Shown here in pieces: positions 8,127 through 16,735 of a DNA stretch of 64,000 nucleotides. Under the pieces are notes generated by a model. The model was not told the DNA's origin and did no database searches. It saw only the letters and a list, made by a program, of their open reading frames with translations. Source of the DNA: Notoacmeibacter sp. Its GTDB lineage: Bacteria > Pseudomonadota > Alphaproteobacteria > Rhizobiales > Rhizobiaceae. The position numbers and the translations under genes are program-made. The stretch covers positions 1 to 64,000 of the forward strand of contig JAIOIW010000069.1 in NCBI GenBank assembly GCA_019912385.1, given 5' to 3'. The first letter of the stretch is position 1, and every line of letters begins with the position of its first letter.

Positions 8127-9068
8127 TCACAGCCGCGCCAGGCGCTCCGTCAGCAACGCGAAAAAGCCGTCGGCGTCGATGTCGCGCATGACATGGGCGT
8201 TGCGCGGCCGGTCGGTCACGTACCACCAGTCGATCACCGTCGCGCCCAGCGTCAGTTCCGACATCGTCTCGATCGTGACGTTGCACTCGCGCCCGGAAAA
8301 CAGTTCCGGCTTCAGGAGCCAGGCGATGACGCAGGGATCGTGGAGCGGGCCGCCGTCGGTGCCGTATTTGGTCTCGTCGAAGCGCTCGAAGAAATCGAGC
8401 AGCTCGGCTGTCGCCTTGCCGACCGGCGTGCCGATCGCGCGAATGGCATCGACCCGCTTGCGGGTGGTCAGCGCCTTGTGCGTGACGTCGAGCGGCATCA
8501 TGACGATCGGTATATGCGAGCCGAACACGACATCTGCGGCGTGCGGATCGACATAGATGTTGAACTCCGCCGACGGCGTGACATTGCCCTGCTCGAAATA
8601 GCCGCCGCCCATCATGACAATGCGCTGTATGCGCGGCGCGATGCGCGGATCGCGGTTGAGCGCCAACGCGATGTTTGTGAGCGGACCAAGGGTACACAAG
8701 GTCACGGTGCCCGCGTTGTGGTGCATGACAGTGTCGATGATGAAGTCGACCGCGTGGCCAGGCTGCAGTTTCATCGACGGTTCGGGCAGGTCGGGGCCGT
8801 CGAGACCGGTCTTGCCGTGCACCGCCTCCGCGGTGACAAGGTGGCGCAGCAGCGGCCGGATCGCACCCTTGAACACGGGCGTTTCGGGCCTGCCGGCCAG
8901 TTCGCAGATTTTCCGCGCGTTCCTTTCGGTCAGGTGGAGCGGAACGTTGCCGGCAACAGCGGTGATGCCCAGAACCTCAAGCTCGGGGCTGGCAAGCGCC
9001 AGCAGTATCGCAACCGCGTCGTCCTGGCCCGGATCGGTGTCGATGATGATCTTCTGCCTGGCGGTCAT
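8127..9068 (-). CDS. Inosine-uridine preferring nucleoside hydrolase family protein
   Basis: 313 residues. The N-terminal D-T-D-P-G-Q-D-D calcium-binding signature (residues 10-17) and the later V-M-M-G-G-G block identify the IUNH family, which hydrolyses the N-glycosidic bond of ribonucleosides to free base and ribose. The start was taken at the ATG just before this signature. A longer open frame extends upstream but would cover the heat-shock-like promoter of the divergent hsp20 gene. It is tail-to-tail with ribokinase. Base preference cannot be read from sequence. Confidence 0.88.
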   Translation of the reverse strand: MTARQKIIIDTDPGQDDAVAILLALASPELEVLGITAVAGNVPLHLTERNARKICELAGRPETPVFKGAIRPLLRHLVTAEAVHGKTGLDGPDLPEPSMKLQPGHAVDFIIDTVMHHNAGTVTLCTLGPLTNIALALNRDPRIAPRIQRIVMMGGGYFEQGNVTPSAEFNIYVDPHAADVVFGSHIPIVMMPLDVTHKALTTRKRVDAIRAIGTPVGKATAELLDFFERFDETKYGTDGGPLHDPCVIAWLLKPELFSGRECNVTIETMSELTLGATVIDWWYVTDRPRNAHVMRDIDADGFFALLTERLARL

Positions 9069-9086
9069 GGGTATCGTTTGCCTGTT

Positions 9087-9115
9087 CTTGAAATCAAGTC
9101 GATACCGGACCATAT
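9087..9115 (+). promoter_or_regulatory. Sigma-32 (RpoH)-like promoter for hsp20
   Basis: CTTGAA (9087-9092) and CCATAT (9110-9115) are separated by 17 bases, within the range known for RpoH promoters. They lie 66 bases before the hsp20 ATG. The downstream gene encodes a small heat-shock protein, which makes heat-shock sigma control sensible. This is a match by eye, not an experimentally known site. Confidence 0.5.
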
Positions 9116-9181
9116 CAGCTTGGCGCGGTCGGACGCCACTGTGGTCCGCCGTTTTCAGTCGCTCATGGAGGACATGAAACA

Positions 9182-9607
9182 ATGACGCGCATGGCGCCCT
9201 TTTCGAGTCCGCTGCTGCTGGGATTCGACGCGATGGAAAAGACCATCGAACGCATTGCCAAGAACGGCGATGGCTATCCGCCCTACAATATCGAGCGGAT
9301 CAGAAGCGAAGACGACGGAAAACTGACCCTTCGCATCACGCTCGCCGTGGCGGGTTTCGCCGAATCCGACCTGGAAGTCACGACCGAGGAAAACCAGCTG
9401 GTCATTCGTGGCAAGCAGGCGGAAGACGACGCGCGCGAATATCTCCACCGCGGCATTGCGGCACGCCAGTTCCAGCGCGCCTTCGTGCTTGCCGACGGCA
9501 TGCAGGTAACCGGCGCGCGATTGAAGAACGGCTTGTTGTCGATCGATCTCGATCGTCCGCGCCCGGAAAGGCTGGTGCGCAAGATCGACATCACCGTCAA
9601 GGAATGA
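9182..9607 (+). CDS. Hsp20/alpha-crystallin family small heat-shock protein
   Basis: 141 residues with a short N-terminal region and an alpha-crystallin domain from about residue 35 to the end, including the typical L-V-I-R-G strand and the A-x-x-x-x-G-L-L-x-I-D-L motif of bacterial IbpA-type chaperones. These form oligomers that hold unfolding proteins in the cytoplasm. GGAGGA lies nine bases before the ATG, and a sigma-32-like promoter is found upstream. A DUF1150 gene follows after 82 bases, an arrangement common in Hyphomicrobiales. Confidence 0.92.
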   Translation: MTRMAPFSSPLLLGFDAMEKTIERIAKNGDGYPPYNIERIRSEDDGKLTLRITLAVAGFAESDLEVTTEENQLVIRGKQAEDDAREYLHRGIAARQFQRAFVLADGMQVTGARLKNGLLSIDLDRPRPERLVRKIDITVKE

Positions 9608-9689
9608 GGCCGGCGGGCATTTCCGCTTTTTTAACGGCTCTGTGAGGGGATGGTCCAAGGAGGACATCCTCTTCGAAAGGAGGCTGACC

Positions 9690-9944
9690 ATGACCGCATC
9701 GACTTACAACGCGCTGACGCCCGAGCAGCTCGCGCATCTCGGGGAAGGTGCAGTCGGCTATGTCCGCAAGATCAGGAGTGACGAGCTTAAGGCACGCTAT
9801 CCCGGGTTGGACGAAATCGCGCCCGGCCTGGAATTATGGGCCCTGTTTTCGGCGAACGGCATGCCGATCCTGCTGACCGACGAACGCGACAGCGCTTTGG
9901 CCGGTGCGTTCCAGAACGACCTGCAGACGGTGTCCATTCATTAG
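9690..9944 (+). CDS. DUF1150 family protein
   Basis: An 84-residue small protein recognisable as DUF1150 by its Y-V-R-K-I, P-G-L-E-L-W-A-L-F and N-G-M-P-I-L-L-T-D blocks. It commonly follows hsp20 in alphaproteobacteria, suggesting a stress-linked role, but no function is established. A strong AAAGGAGG six bases before the ATG fixes the start. It is probably cotranscribed with hsp20. Confidence 0.85.
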   Translation: MTASTYNALTPEQLAHLGEGAVGYVRKIRSDELKARYPGLDEIAPGLELWALFSANGMPILLTDERDSALAGAFQNDLQTVSIH

Positions 9945-10000
9945 GCTTCTTGCCTGGCGGCATTCAGGATCGGCCGCGGCAGCATGTCGCGCGCGCCGGA

Positions 10001-10030
10001 CAAGAGAAAAGGCGGCTCGCTGGCCGCCTT
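10001..10030 (-). terminator. Rho-independent terminator for ptsN
   Basis: The stem AAGGCGGC/GCCGCCTT (10009-10016 with 10023-10030) has a 6-base loop. On the minus strand it is followed by TTTTCTCTT, 25 bases after the ptsN stop. It may also slow transcription arriving from the convergent hsp20-DUF1150 pair. Confidence 0.75.
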
Positions 10031-10054
10031 ATTCATGTCTGCCGCTATGCGGGA

Positions 10055-10519
10055 TCACGCGGCGTGCGACGCCGGCGTCGTGCTCAGCAGCGCGTGGATG
10101 GCGTTGGTATCGGCCGCGCCGCGGATCTTGGCGACGGTATCGGGATCGCGAAACACGCGGGCTATGCGCGACAGCGCCTTGAGATGGTCGGCGCCCGCGC
10201 CTTCCGGCGCCAGCAGCAGGAACACAAGGTCCACCGGCTGGTCGTCGATGGCATCGAAATCGACGGGCGTGTCGAGGCGGGCAAATACGCCGGTGATCTT
10301 CTTCACCGAGGCAAGCTTGCCGTGAGGGATGGCAAGGCCGTTGCCGGCACCGGTCGAGCCCAGGCGCTCGCGCTGCAGGATCGTGTCGAAGATTTCGCGC
10401 TCCGGCAAGCCGGTCAGTGCGGCCGCCTTTTCCGCCAGCAGCTGGAGAAGCTGCTTTTTCGAATTGGCCTTCAACGCCGGGATGATCGCGTCGGCCGAAA
10501 TCAGGTCACTGAGATCCAT
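10055..10519 (-). CDS. ptsN: PTS nitrogen-regulatory EIIA component (EIIA-Ntr)
   Basis: 154 residues covering one EIIA-mannitol/Ntr domain. The phosphorylated histidine is His66 in the A-I-P-H-G-K motif. EIIA-Ntr takes phosphate from NPr (PtsO) and regulates potassium transport, nitrogen metabolism and stress rather than sugar uptake; no sugar permease domains are present. It lies directly downstream of hpf and rpoN on the same strand, the classical rpoN-linked neighbourhood. Confidence 0.93.
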   Translation of the reverse strand: MDLSDLISADAIIPALKANSKKQLLQLLAEKAAALTGLPEREIFDTILQRERLGSTGAGNGLAIPHGKLASVKKITGVFARLDTPVDFDAIDDQPVDLVFLLLAPEGAGADHLKALSRIARVFRDPDTVAKIRGAADTNAIHALLSTTPASHAA

Positions 10520-10586
10520 ATTCTCGCCCTTGCCTCGTTGCCGCGAACGCGCCTTGCCTGAGCCGCATCGCGGAGACGATTTCCAC

Positions 10587-11168
10587 TTACTCGGCGGCCT
10601 TGCCGCTCTCGGAGGGGTCGATCCAGCCGATATTTCCGTCAGCCCGCCTGTAGACGATGTTCACGTGGTCATTGGATGAATTGCGGAACATGAACACCGG
10701 GCTGTCTTTCGTATCGAGTTCGATCACCGCCGAGGCAACCGACATCCTGGCCAGCGAAACGGATGATTCGGCGACGATCGTCGGCGCGTAATCCTCCGGT
10801 ACTTCATCATCTTCATCGGCCACCGGTGCCATGACCCGATAGGCGATATCCACATCCTCGCCGGCGCCTTCGCGGCTATGCGACTTCAAGCGCCGCTTGT
10901 ATCGGCGAAGCCTTTTTTCCAGCCGGTCGGCCGCTGCCTCGAATGCGCCTTGCGGGTCCTGAGCCTGACCAGCCGTTTGTAGCACCATACCCGTATCGAT
11001 GTGGATTGTGCAGTCGGCATCGAAGCGCGAACCCGTTTTTTCCACGGTAACCCGGCCGGAAAAGCCGCCATCGAAATACTTGTCCACAGCCTCGCCGATC
11101 CGGTTCTCGATGCGAGTACGAAAAGCGTCGCCGATTTCCATCTGCTTGCCCGAGATACGCAGGTTCAT
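10587..11168 (-). CDS. hpf: Long-form ribosome hibernation promoting factor
   Basis: 193 residues. The N-terminal ribosome-binding domain (about 1-105) is followed by an acidic linker and a C-terminal dimerisation domain (about 135-190), so this is the long HPF that can form 100S ribosome dimers without RMF. The start is the ATG preceded by AAGGA and matching the M-N-L-R-I-S-G family N-terminus. It sits between rpoN and ptsN. A good sigma-70-like promoter lies about 150 bases upstream. Confidence 0.92.
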   Translation of the reverse strand: MNLRISGKQMEIGDAFRTRIENRIGEAVDKYFDGGFSGRVTVEKTGSRFDADCTIHIDTGMVLQTAGQAQDPQGAFEAAADRLEKRLRRYKRRLKSHSREGAGEDVDIAYRVMAPVADEDDEVPEDYAPTIVAESSVSLARMSVASAVIELDTKDSPVFMFRNSSNDHVNIVYRRADGNIGWIDPSESGKAAE

Positions 11169-11317
11169 GGAGAGGATATCCTTCTTCGCATTGCGACACG
11201 CCGATATTAGCCTCCTCATGGAGGCGCACAAGGCTCTACGGCCGGTTGTGATGAGTCAATCTATCGGAACTTCGGCCAGTCCGGGCAATTCCCGCCCGCA
11301 TGTCTTTCAGGCGCGCG

Positions 11318-11346
11318 CTCTTAGTCACTTGTACGGTATCTGTCAA
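11318..11346 (-). promoter_or_regulatory. Sigma-70-type promoter upstream of hpf
   Basis: Reading the minus strand, a perfect TTGACA (-35) is followed after 17 bases by TAAGAG (-10, 3 of 6). It is in the 230 bp gap between rpoN and hpf, leaving a leader of roughly 140 bases. This suggests hpf-ptsN can be transcribed independently of rpoN. Confidence 0.45.
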
Positions 11347-11398
11347 CAAATGGGCGGGAACGGATTGGCCTTGCTCAAACACCGGACCGCGTGTCCTG

Positions 11399-12916
11399 CT
11401 ACCCTGCCGCGCGCGCGAGTGCCTTCTTTTCGCGCCGGCGTTGCACCGACGAGGGAATGCTCATGCCCTCGCGGTATTTCGCCACGGTGCGTCGCGCAAC
11501 CTCGATGCCCGCCTGCCTGAGCTGGTCCACGATCGCATCGTCCGACAGCACGTTTTCCGCCCGCTCGCCATCGATCAGCTGGCGGATGCGGTGGCGCACC
11601 GATTCGGCGGAATGGGCATCGCCGCCCTCGGCGGACTGGATCGCGGCGGTGAAGAAATAGCGCATCTCGAACACGCCGCGCGGAGTGAGCATGTACTTGT
11701 TGGCGGTCACCCGGCTGACCGTCGATTCATGCATGGCGATCGCATCGGCCACCGTGCGCAGATTGAGCGGGCGCAGGTGCTCCACGCCATGCAGGAGGAA
11801 CGCGTCCTGCTGACGCACGATCTCCACCGCCACCTTGAGGATCGTCTTCGCCCTCTGGTCCAGGCTGCGAGTGAGCCAACTCGCGTTCTGCACGCATTCG
11901 CTGATGAACTCGCGGTCGGACGGGGTCTTGGCCTGCGCCGATATGCGCGCCGCATAGGCCTGGTTCATCAGCACGCGCGGCAAGGCGTCGCTGTTGAGTT
12001 CGACCTGCCATGTTCCGTCGGCGGCGGAGCGCACGATGACGTCGGGCACGATCGCATCGGCCATGCCGGTCTGGAACGCGAGGCCGGGCTTGGGGTCCAG
12101 CGCGCGGATTTCGGCCAGCATGTCGAGGAGGTCTTCCTCGTCGACACCGCAGATGCCCTTCAGGGATGCGAAATCGCGTCGGGCAAGCAGCTCCAGGTTC
12201 GCCACCATCGCCGCCATCGCCGGATCGAACCGGTCGCGGGTCTTCAACTGGAGGGCCAGGCATTCGGAGAGGTCGCGCGCGAAAACGCCAGGCGGATCGA
12301 GTTGCTGGCACGCCGCGAGCACGCGCGCGACCTTCGCTTCGTCGGTCCCCAGGCGCGCCGCGATATCCGCGGTCTCGCCCGTCAGATAGCCGCTTTCGTC
12401 CAGCCAGCCGGCCAGTTCTCCGGCAATCAGCAGGTCCCCCGGCTCGCGAAAGGCAAGCGCTATCTGCTCGCGCAGGTGGTCGCTGAGCGTCACCGGGGCC
12501 GCGGTATACTGGTCGATATCCAGACCCTCGGCCGCCGCGCCCCCGCCCGTGCCGGCGCCGGCCGACCGCCACTGGCCCCCCAGGTCGGGCGACAAGGGGT
12601 CACTGGTGCCCGGATCGTCGGGAAATATGTTGCCAAGAGAAGTGTCGAGCTTGTCGGCGATCTCGGTTGAATTCCACTCCAGGTCCGGCTGCAGCCAGTC
12701 GCTTTCGCCTGTCACCGCCGGTTCGGGCTTGGCAGCCTCGCCTTCGTCGTCGCGCGCGTCCGCCCGCTCGATCAGCGGGTTTCGCTCGATTTCCTGATCG
12801 ATGAACTGCTCCAGCTCAGTCTGGGTGAATTGCAGCAGCTTGATGGATTGCATCAGCTGCGGCGTCATCACCAGTGACTGCGACTGGCGCAGCTGCAATT
12901 TGGCCGTTAACGCCAT
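11399..12916 (-). CDS. rpoN: RNA polymerase sigma-54 factor
   Basis: 505 residues. The N-terminal glutamine- and leucine-rich region I (Q-S-L-V-M-T-P-Q-L-M-Q-S-I-K-L-L) contacts enhancer-binding activators. The C-terminal RpoN box ARRTVAKYRE at residues 474-483 binds the -24 element. It directs transcription of nitrogen, carbon and often motility genes. It lies 129 bases after lptB with its own promoter-like sequence. The start chosen is the usual M-A-L-T-A-K-L. Confidence 0.96.
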   Translation of the reverse strand: MALTAKLQLRQSQSLVMTPQLMQSIKLLQFTQTELEQFIDQEIERNPLIERADARDDEGEAAKPEPAVTGESDWLQPDLEWNSTEIADKLDTSLGNIFPDDPGTSDPLSPDLGGQWRSAGAGTGGGAAAEGLDIDQYTAAPVTLSDHLREQIALAFREPGDLLIAGELAGWLDESGYLTGETADIAARLGTDEAKVARVLAACQQLDPPGVFARDLSECLALQLKTRDRFDPAMAAMVANLELLARRDFASLKGICGVDEEDLLDMLAEIRALDPKPGLAFQTGMADAIVPDVIVRSAADGTWQVELNSDALPRVLMNQAYAARISAQAKTPSDREFISECVQNASWLTRSLDQRAKTILKVAVEIVRQQDAFLLHGVEHLRPLNLRTVADAIAMHESTVSRVTANKYMLTPRGVFEMRYFFTAAIQSAEGGDAHSAESVRHRIRQLIDGERAENVLSDDAIVDQLRQAGIEVARRTVAKYREGMSIPSSVQRRREKKALARAAG

Positions 12917-12982
12917 GCCCCGGTACCTGTGCGCTCGCTTGTCCGCGTGCTTGGGCCGCACGCGCTACTTTGGATCATGCCA

Positions 12983-13012
12983 ATAACAATTGGCCCGATC
13001 CTTGCTTGTCAA
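12983..13012 (-). promoter_or_regulatory. Sigma-70-type promoter upstream of rpoN
   Basis: On the minus strand a perfect TTGACA is followed after 18 bases by TGTTAT (4 of 6 to TATAAT), about 65 bases before the rpoN start. It lies in the lptB-rpoN gap and would allow rpoN expression independent of the lpt genes. Confidence 0.5.
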
Positions 13013-13045
13013 GGGGACAATGTGCGGCGGGCCTGTTCACGCGGT

Positions 13046-13855
13046 CTAAAGCGTGAACCCCTCGCCGAGATAGAGCCGGCGCACATCCGGATTGGCGACG
13101 ATATCCTGCGCGCGCCCGTGGGTGAGAACCTGGCCGGCATGGATGATATAGGCGCGGTCGATCAGGCCAAGCGTCTCGCGGACATTGTGGTCGGTGATCA
13201 GCACACCGATGCCGCGCTTGGTGAGATGGCGTACGAGTTGCTGGATGTCGGATACCGCGATCGGGTCGACGCCGGCGAAGGGCTCGTCGAGCAGCATGAA
13301 ATTGGGCCGGCTGGCCAGCGCCCGGGCGATTTCCAGCCGCCGCCGTTCGCCGCCTGAAAGCGAGATGGACGGTGCCTTGCGCAGATGGGTGATGTGGAAT
13401 TCCTCGAGCAGTTCGTCGAGCTGTTCGGCGCGGGCCTTGCGTCTTTTCTCCACCACCTCGAGCACGGCCTTGATGTTGTCTTCCACCGAAAGGCCGCGGA
13501 AGATCGACGCTTCCTGGGGAAGGTAGCCGATGCCGAGACGCGCGCGCCGGTACATCGGCATTTGCGAGACGTCGTTGCCGTCGATCTCGATCGTTCCCGA
13601 ATCGGCGGTCACCAACCCGGTGACCATGTAGAAGCAGGTGGTCTTGCCGGCACCGTTGGGACCCAGCAGGCCGACTGCCTCGCCGGACCGCACGCCCAGC
13701 GAGACCCCGCTGACGACCTGGCGTCCCTTGTAGCTCTTGGTCAGGCCGCGGGCGATCAGCGTGCCCTTGTAGCGCGCGCGGTCGGTTTCGTCGCGCCCGC
13801 CGCCGCCAGCCTGCCCGTTGCGCTTCGCAGTGCGAAGTATTGAGAAAAACGACAC
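13046..13855 (-). CDS. lptB: LPS export ABC transporter ATP-binding protein LptB
   Basis: 269 residues with Walker A GPNGAGKT (65-72), the ABC signature LSGGERRR, Walker B F-M-L-L-D-E-P and the switch histidine in I-T-D-H. It powers extraction of lipopolysaccharide from the inner membrane together with LptFG, which are not in this window. The N-terminal extension of about 30 residues before the ABC core is longer than in E. coli. It sits 8 bases after lptA in the lptC-lptA-lptB operon. Confidence 0.95.
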   Translation of the reverse strand: MSFFSILRTAKRNGQAGGGGRDETDRARYKGTLIARGLTKSYKGRQVVSGVSLGVRSGEAVGLLGPNGAGKTTCFYMVTGLVTADSGTIEIDGNDVSQMPMYRRARLGIGYLPQEASIFRGLSVEDNIKAVLEVVEKRRKARAEQLDELLEEFHITHLRKAPSISLSGGERRRLEIARALASRPNFMLLDEPFAGVDPIAVSDIQQLVRHLTKRGIGVLITDHNVRETLGLIDRAYIIHAGQVLTHGRAQDIVANPDVRRLYLGEGFTL

Positions 13856-13863
13856 GCCGCGAC

Positions 13864-14403
13864 CTACCTGTTCGCCGAGCCCGGGTTGAGCAGCATTTTC
13901 ACGCGTCCGCCATCTTCCTTGCAGCTTTCCAGCTTGGCCAGCCCGGTTTCCGTCTCGACCGTCAGCTTGCAGCCGACAATGACATTGTCGCCTTCCGACA
14001 GGACGACGCGCTTGCCGCTGAGCACGAGCAATTGCTGGCCCATGTCGTAGATTCCCTTGTCGGCGGTGGCGACCTGGGTATTGGAACGGACATAGACTTT
14101 TCCCTCGACTTCCAGGCGGTCGATATCGGCCGAGCCGGCGGTCGCCGAACCCGAACCCTTCCTGTAGTGGACGGTCATGCGCCCGGCCTTCAGCTGGGTT
14201 TCGCCCTGCACGACGCTCACGTCGCCGGTGAAGATCGCCACATTCTCGCTTTCGCGGACCTCCAGGCGCTGGCTTTCGATCTGGATCGGCTTGTCGCTGG
14301 ATATCTTCATGTTCGTGGCCCGCTCCGTGCCCTGCGCGTGGGCAGACGCCGCGGATGCGGCCATCAGGAGAAGTGCCAGTGCGGGACGCGTCAACAGATC
14401 CAT
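13864..14403 (-). CDS. lptA: LPS transport periplasmic protein LptA (OstA-like)
   Basis: 179 residues with a Sec signal peptide (hydrophobic residues about 7-24 ending A-H-A-Q) and an OstA/LptA beta-jellyroll region. It bridges LptC in the inner membrane and LptD in the outer membrane, carrying LPS across the periplasm. It starts 4 bases after the lptC stop and ends 8 bases before lptB. Confidence 0.88.
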   Translation of the reverse strand: MDLLTRPALALLLMAASAASAHAQGTERATNMKISSDKPIQIESQRLEVRESENVAIFTGDVSVVQGETQLKAGRMTVHYRKGSGSATAGSADIDRLEVEGKVYVRSNTQVATADKGIYDMGQQLLVLSGKRVVLSEGDNVIVGCKLTVETETGLAKLESCKEDGGRVKMLLNPGSANR

Positions 14404-14407
14404 CTCG

Positions 14408-15115
14408 TCAATCCTGTGGGGTTTTCCCGCCGTCACCCTTGCGCGCGAAATCGTCGGGAACCAGCGTCATACGCACCTTGCTGTCGAACACAAGGATATT
14501 GCCGTTGTCTTCCACCGACAGCGACCCGGCGGAAATCCGCGATCGCGCAAGGTCGATATCGACCCGCTTGTCGGTCCTCAGCGTTCCCGCGGCGATATCG
14601 ATCAGGGCGTCGCCAAGCGTGACCTTCAGGCCGTCGTCGGTCACGATGGTGACCGGGCTGTCGATATTGAGGGCGTTGGCCGCGTTGTCGAACACGCCGC
14701 TGTCGGCCCTTACCTGCGCCACGCCCCCGTTCTCGATGGGAAGGCTGGCCTTGATCCCTTCCAGCGCGATGCGCTCCAGATTGCCGAAATCCTGGATCGC
14801 ACGACTGGCCGTTATCCGGTAGGGCCGGTTCTCCTTGGTGTATCCGGTCAGATTCGGGTTCGCCATGACCAGCTTTCCGTCGACGATGCCCACTTCCGCC
14901 GCCTCGAATGGCACGTTGCTGCCGGTCATCAGCCAGGAATATCCGGCAAAGACGAGGGCGATCAGCACGCCGAGCGCGGGCAGCGCAATTCGCAGGATCC
15001 GCACGCGCGCGGAATGGATGCGTGCCGCGCGGAATTCTGAATCGGGCATGTGCGAACGGATGGCCGAATGTTTGTTCGCCCCGCTTCCATTGCCCAATGC
15101 CGCTGCGCCTGCCAT
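14408..15115 (-). CDS. lptC: LPS export system protein LptC
   Basis: 235 residues with a single N-terminal membrane anchor at about residues 40-62 and a periplasmic LptC/OstA-like domain. LptC links the LptBFG transporter to the LptA bridge. It is first in the lptC-lptA-lptB operon. The start has AGGA five bases upstream; an internal ATG at 15049 is a weaker alternative. Confidence 0.85.
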   Translation of the reverse strand: MAGAAALGNGSGANKHSAIRSHMPDSEFRAARIHSARVRILRIALPALGVLIALVFAGYSWLMTGSNVPFEAAEVGIVDGKLVMANPNLTGYTKENRPYRITASRAIQDFGNLERIALEGIKASLPIENGGVAQVRADSGVFDNAANALNIDSPVTIVTDDGLKVTLGDALIDIAAGTLRTDKRVDIDLARSRISAGSLSVEDNGNILVFDSKVRMTLVPDDFARKGDGGKTPQD

Positions 15116-15380
15116 ACCTGTCCTGTCGCTGGAGTTGAACGCCCTCCAGACGGCTGTAGTCGTCGCCGGTCGGCCGCGGTGGGCTCAATTACAGAGCAAT
15201 ATGGTTATTTTTCGATGAATGTCACGGCCGGGTTGCCGCGCCAACCGGGTCGCCGCTGAACGTGGCGGGCATCAAACAGACGCAACGGTCCGAAAAGCTA
15301 TGGCGCCCGGCCCGCGATCCGGTTACAGGACGGACCGGAATCACCGCCCGACCCCGCCAGATTGAAGGGAGGCCCCGACA

Positions 15381-16361
15381 ATGGCAAACCGAGCAGACGA
15401 AATCGTCGACCGCCGCCGCCTCCGGCGCAAGCTGACCTTCTGGCGCGTCGCGGCAATATTGATCGCCGCCACCGCGATCGTCGTCGCGGCGCTGCGCCTC
15501 AATGGCGGCGTCTACTCCGCGACTCAGCGCGACCATATCGCACAGATCCGCGTCGAGGGCACGGTTACCGAAGATGAGGAATTGCTGGAGCGTATTGCCG
15601 AACTTGCCGGCAACAAGGCGGTCAAGGGCGTCATCGTGACGGTCGATTCGCCGGGCGGCACGACGGCAGGCGGCGAAGCGATCTTCGACGCGATCCGGAA
15701 ACTGGCTGAGAAGAAGCCCGTCGTCGCCCAGGTCGGCACGCTCGCCGCATCGGCCGGCTACATGGTCGCGTCGGCCGCCGACCATATCGTCGCCCGCAAG
15801 ACGTCGATCATCGGGTCGATCGGTGTGCTGGTGCAGATCCCCAACGTGCATGTGCTGCTGGAAAAGATCGGCGTCGAGGTCGACACGATCAAGTCCGCGC
15901 CGCTGAAAGCCGAGCCTTCGCCGTTCAACGCGACGACCGAAGATGAACGCCAGATGATGCGCGCGCTGGTTCTCGACAGCTTCGACTGGTTCGTAGGCCT
16001 GGTCACCGAACGCCGTCCGCTGGACGAGGCCCAGGTGCGCGCACTGGCCGACGGTTCGGTATTCACCGGCCGTCAGGCGCTGGGCAACAAGCTGGTCGAC
16101 GAACTCGGCGGCAAGGATCAGGCGGTCGCCTGGCTCGAAACGAAGGGCGTCGCCAAGAGCCTCAAGGTCATCGAATGGAAACGAGCCGAAAACGGCGGCT
16201 GGCTCGGTAATCCGGTGTCGTGGATCAGGGCCGTGGCGGGGTTGCTCGGCTTTGGCGGCCAAGGCATCGGGTTCATTGAAGGATATGCCCGCGACCGCAT
16301 CTTCCTTGACGGTCTGCTTTCCATTTGGCAACCTGCTGCAGGCTCCGAAAATACTGAATAA
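15381..16361 (+). CDS. sppA: Signal peptide peptidase A, S49 family (short form)
   Basis: 326 residues with one membrane anchor (about 20-40) followed by a single S49 protease domain. The catalytic dyad is visible as Ser124 in A-A-S-A-G-Y and Lys176 in S-A-P-L-K. This short form assembles as a multimer that cuts leftover signal peptides in or near the membrane. GGGAGG lies nine bases before the ATG. It is followed by ihfB and lapA, a typical Hyphomicrobiales order. The 265 bp gap before it (15116-15380) shows no clear repeat or promoter. Confidence 0.92.
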   Translation: MANRADEIVDRRRLRRKLTFWRVAAILIAATAIVVAALRLNGGVYSATQRDHIAQIRVEGTVTEDEELLERIAELAGNKAVKGVIVTVDSPGGTTAGGEAIFDAIRKLAEKKPVVAQVGTLAASAGYMVASAADHIVARKTSIIGSIGVLVQIPNVHVLLEKIGVEVDTIKSAPLKAEPSPFNATTEDERQMMRALVLDSFDWFVGLVTERRPLDEAQVRALADGSVFTGRQALGNKLVDELGGKDQAVAWLETKGVAKSLKVIEWKRAENGGWLGNPVSWIRAVAGLLGFGGQGIGFIEGYARDRIFLDGLLSIWQPAAGSENTE

Positions 16362-16402
16362 TTTGCGGTTTTATCGTGTTCTACCGTTGAGGGGGCGGGA
16401 AA

Positions 16403-16687
16403 GTGATCAAATCTGAACTGGTTCAAACCATCGCCAACCGGAACCCGCACCTGTTCCAGCGCGATGTCGAAAATATCGTTAACGCGATTCTGGATGAAAT
16501 CACCGAGGCGCTGGCCGCCGGAAACCGGGTTGAACTGCGTGGCTTTGGCGCGTTTTCCGTCAAGAACCGGCCGGCCCGCAACGGGCGCAATCCACGCACC
16601 GGGGAATCCGTGTTCGTGGAGGAGAAGTGGGTGCCCTTCTTCAAGACAGGCAAGGAATTGCGCGAGCGGCTCAACAAGGACGGATAG
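16403..16687 (+). CDS. ihfB: Integration host factor, beta subunit
   Basis: 94 residues of the HU/IHF fold with the DNA-intercalating arm N-P-R-T-G-E. It pairs with IhfA to bend DNA sharply at specific sites and supports sigma-54 transcription and recombination. The start is GTG, supported by a purine-rich GGGCGGGAAA just upstream and the family start M-I-K-S-E-L. It lies 41 bases after sppA and 48 before lapA. Confidence 0.94.
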   Translation: MIKSELVQTIANRNPHLFQRDVENIVNAILDEITEALAAGNRVELRGFGAFSVKNRPARNGRNPRTGESVFVEEKWVPFFKTGKELRERLNKDG

Positions 16688-16735
16688 GACGCCGGGCCGC
16701 GAAGACCGTACCGGCGTCACCGAGTGGAAGGCATC

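Noticed and set aside
7087-8697. 536-codon open frame antisense to ribokinase and in another frame of nucleoside hydrolase
   Set aside because: It crosses two recognisable genes and has no ribosome site or family match.
9069-9182. N-terminal extension of nucleoside hydrolase to an upstream ATG
   Set aside because: It would place 38 extra residues before the family signature and cover the hsp20 promoter region; the family normally starts just before the D-T-D-P-G motif.
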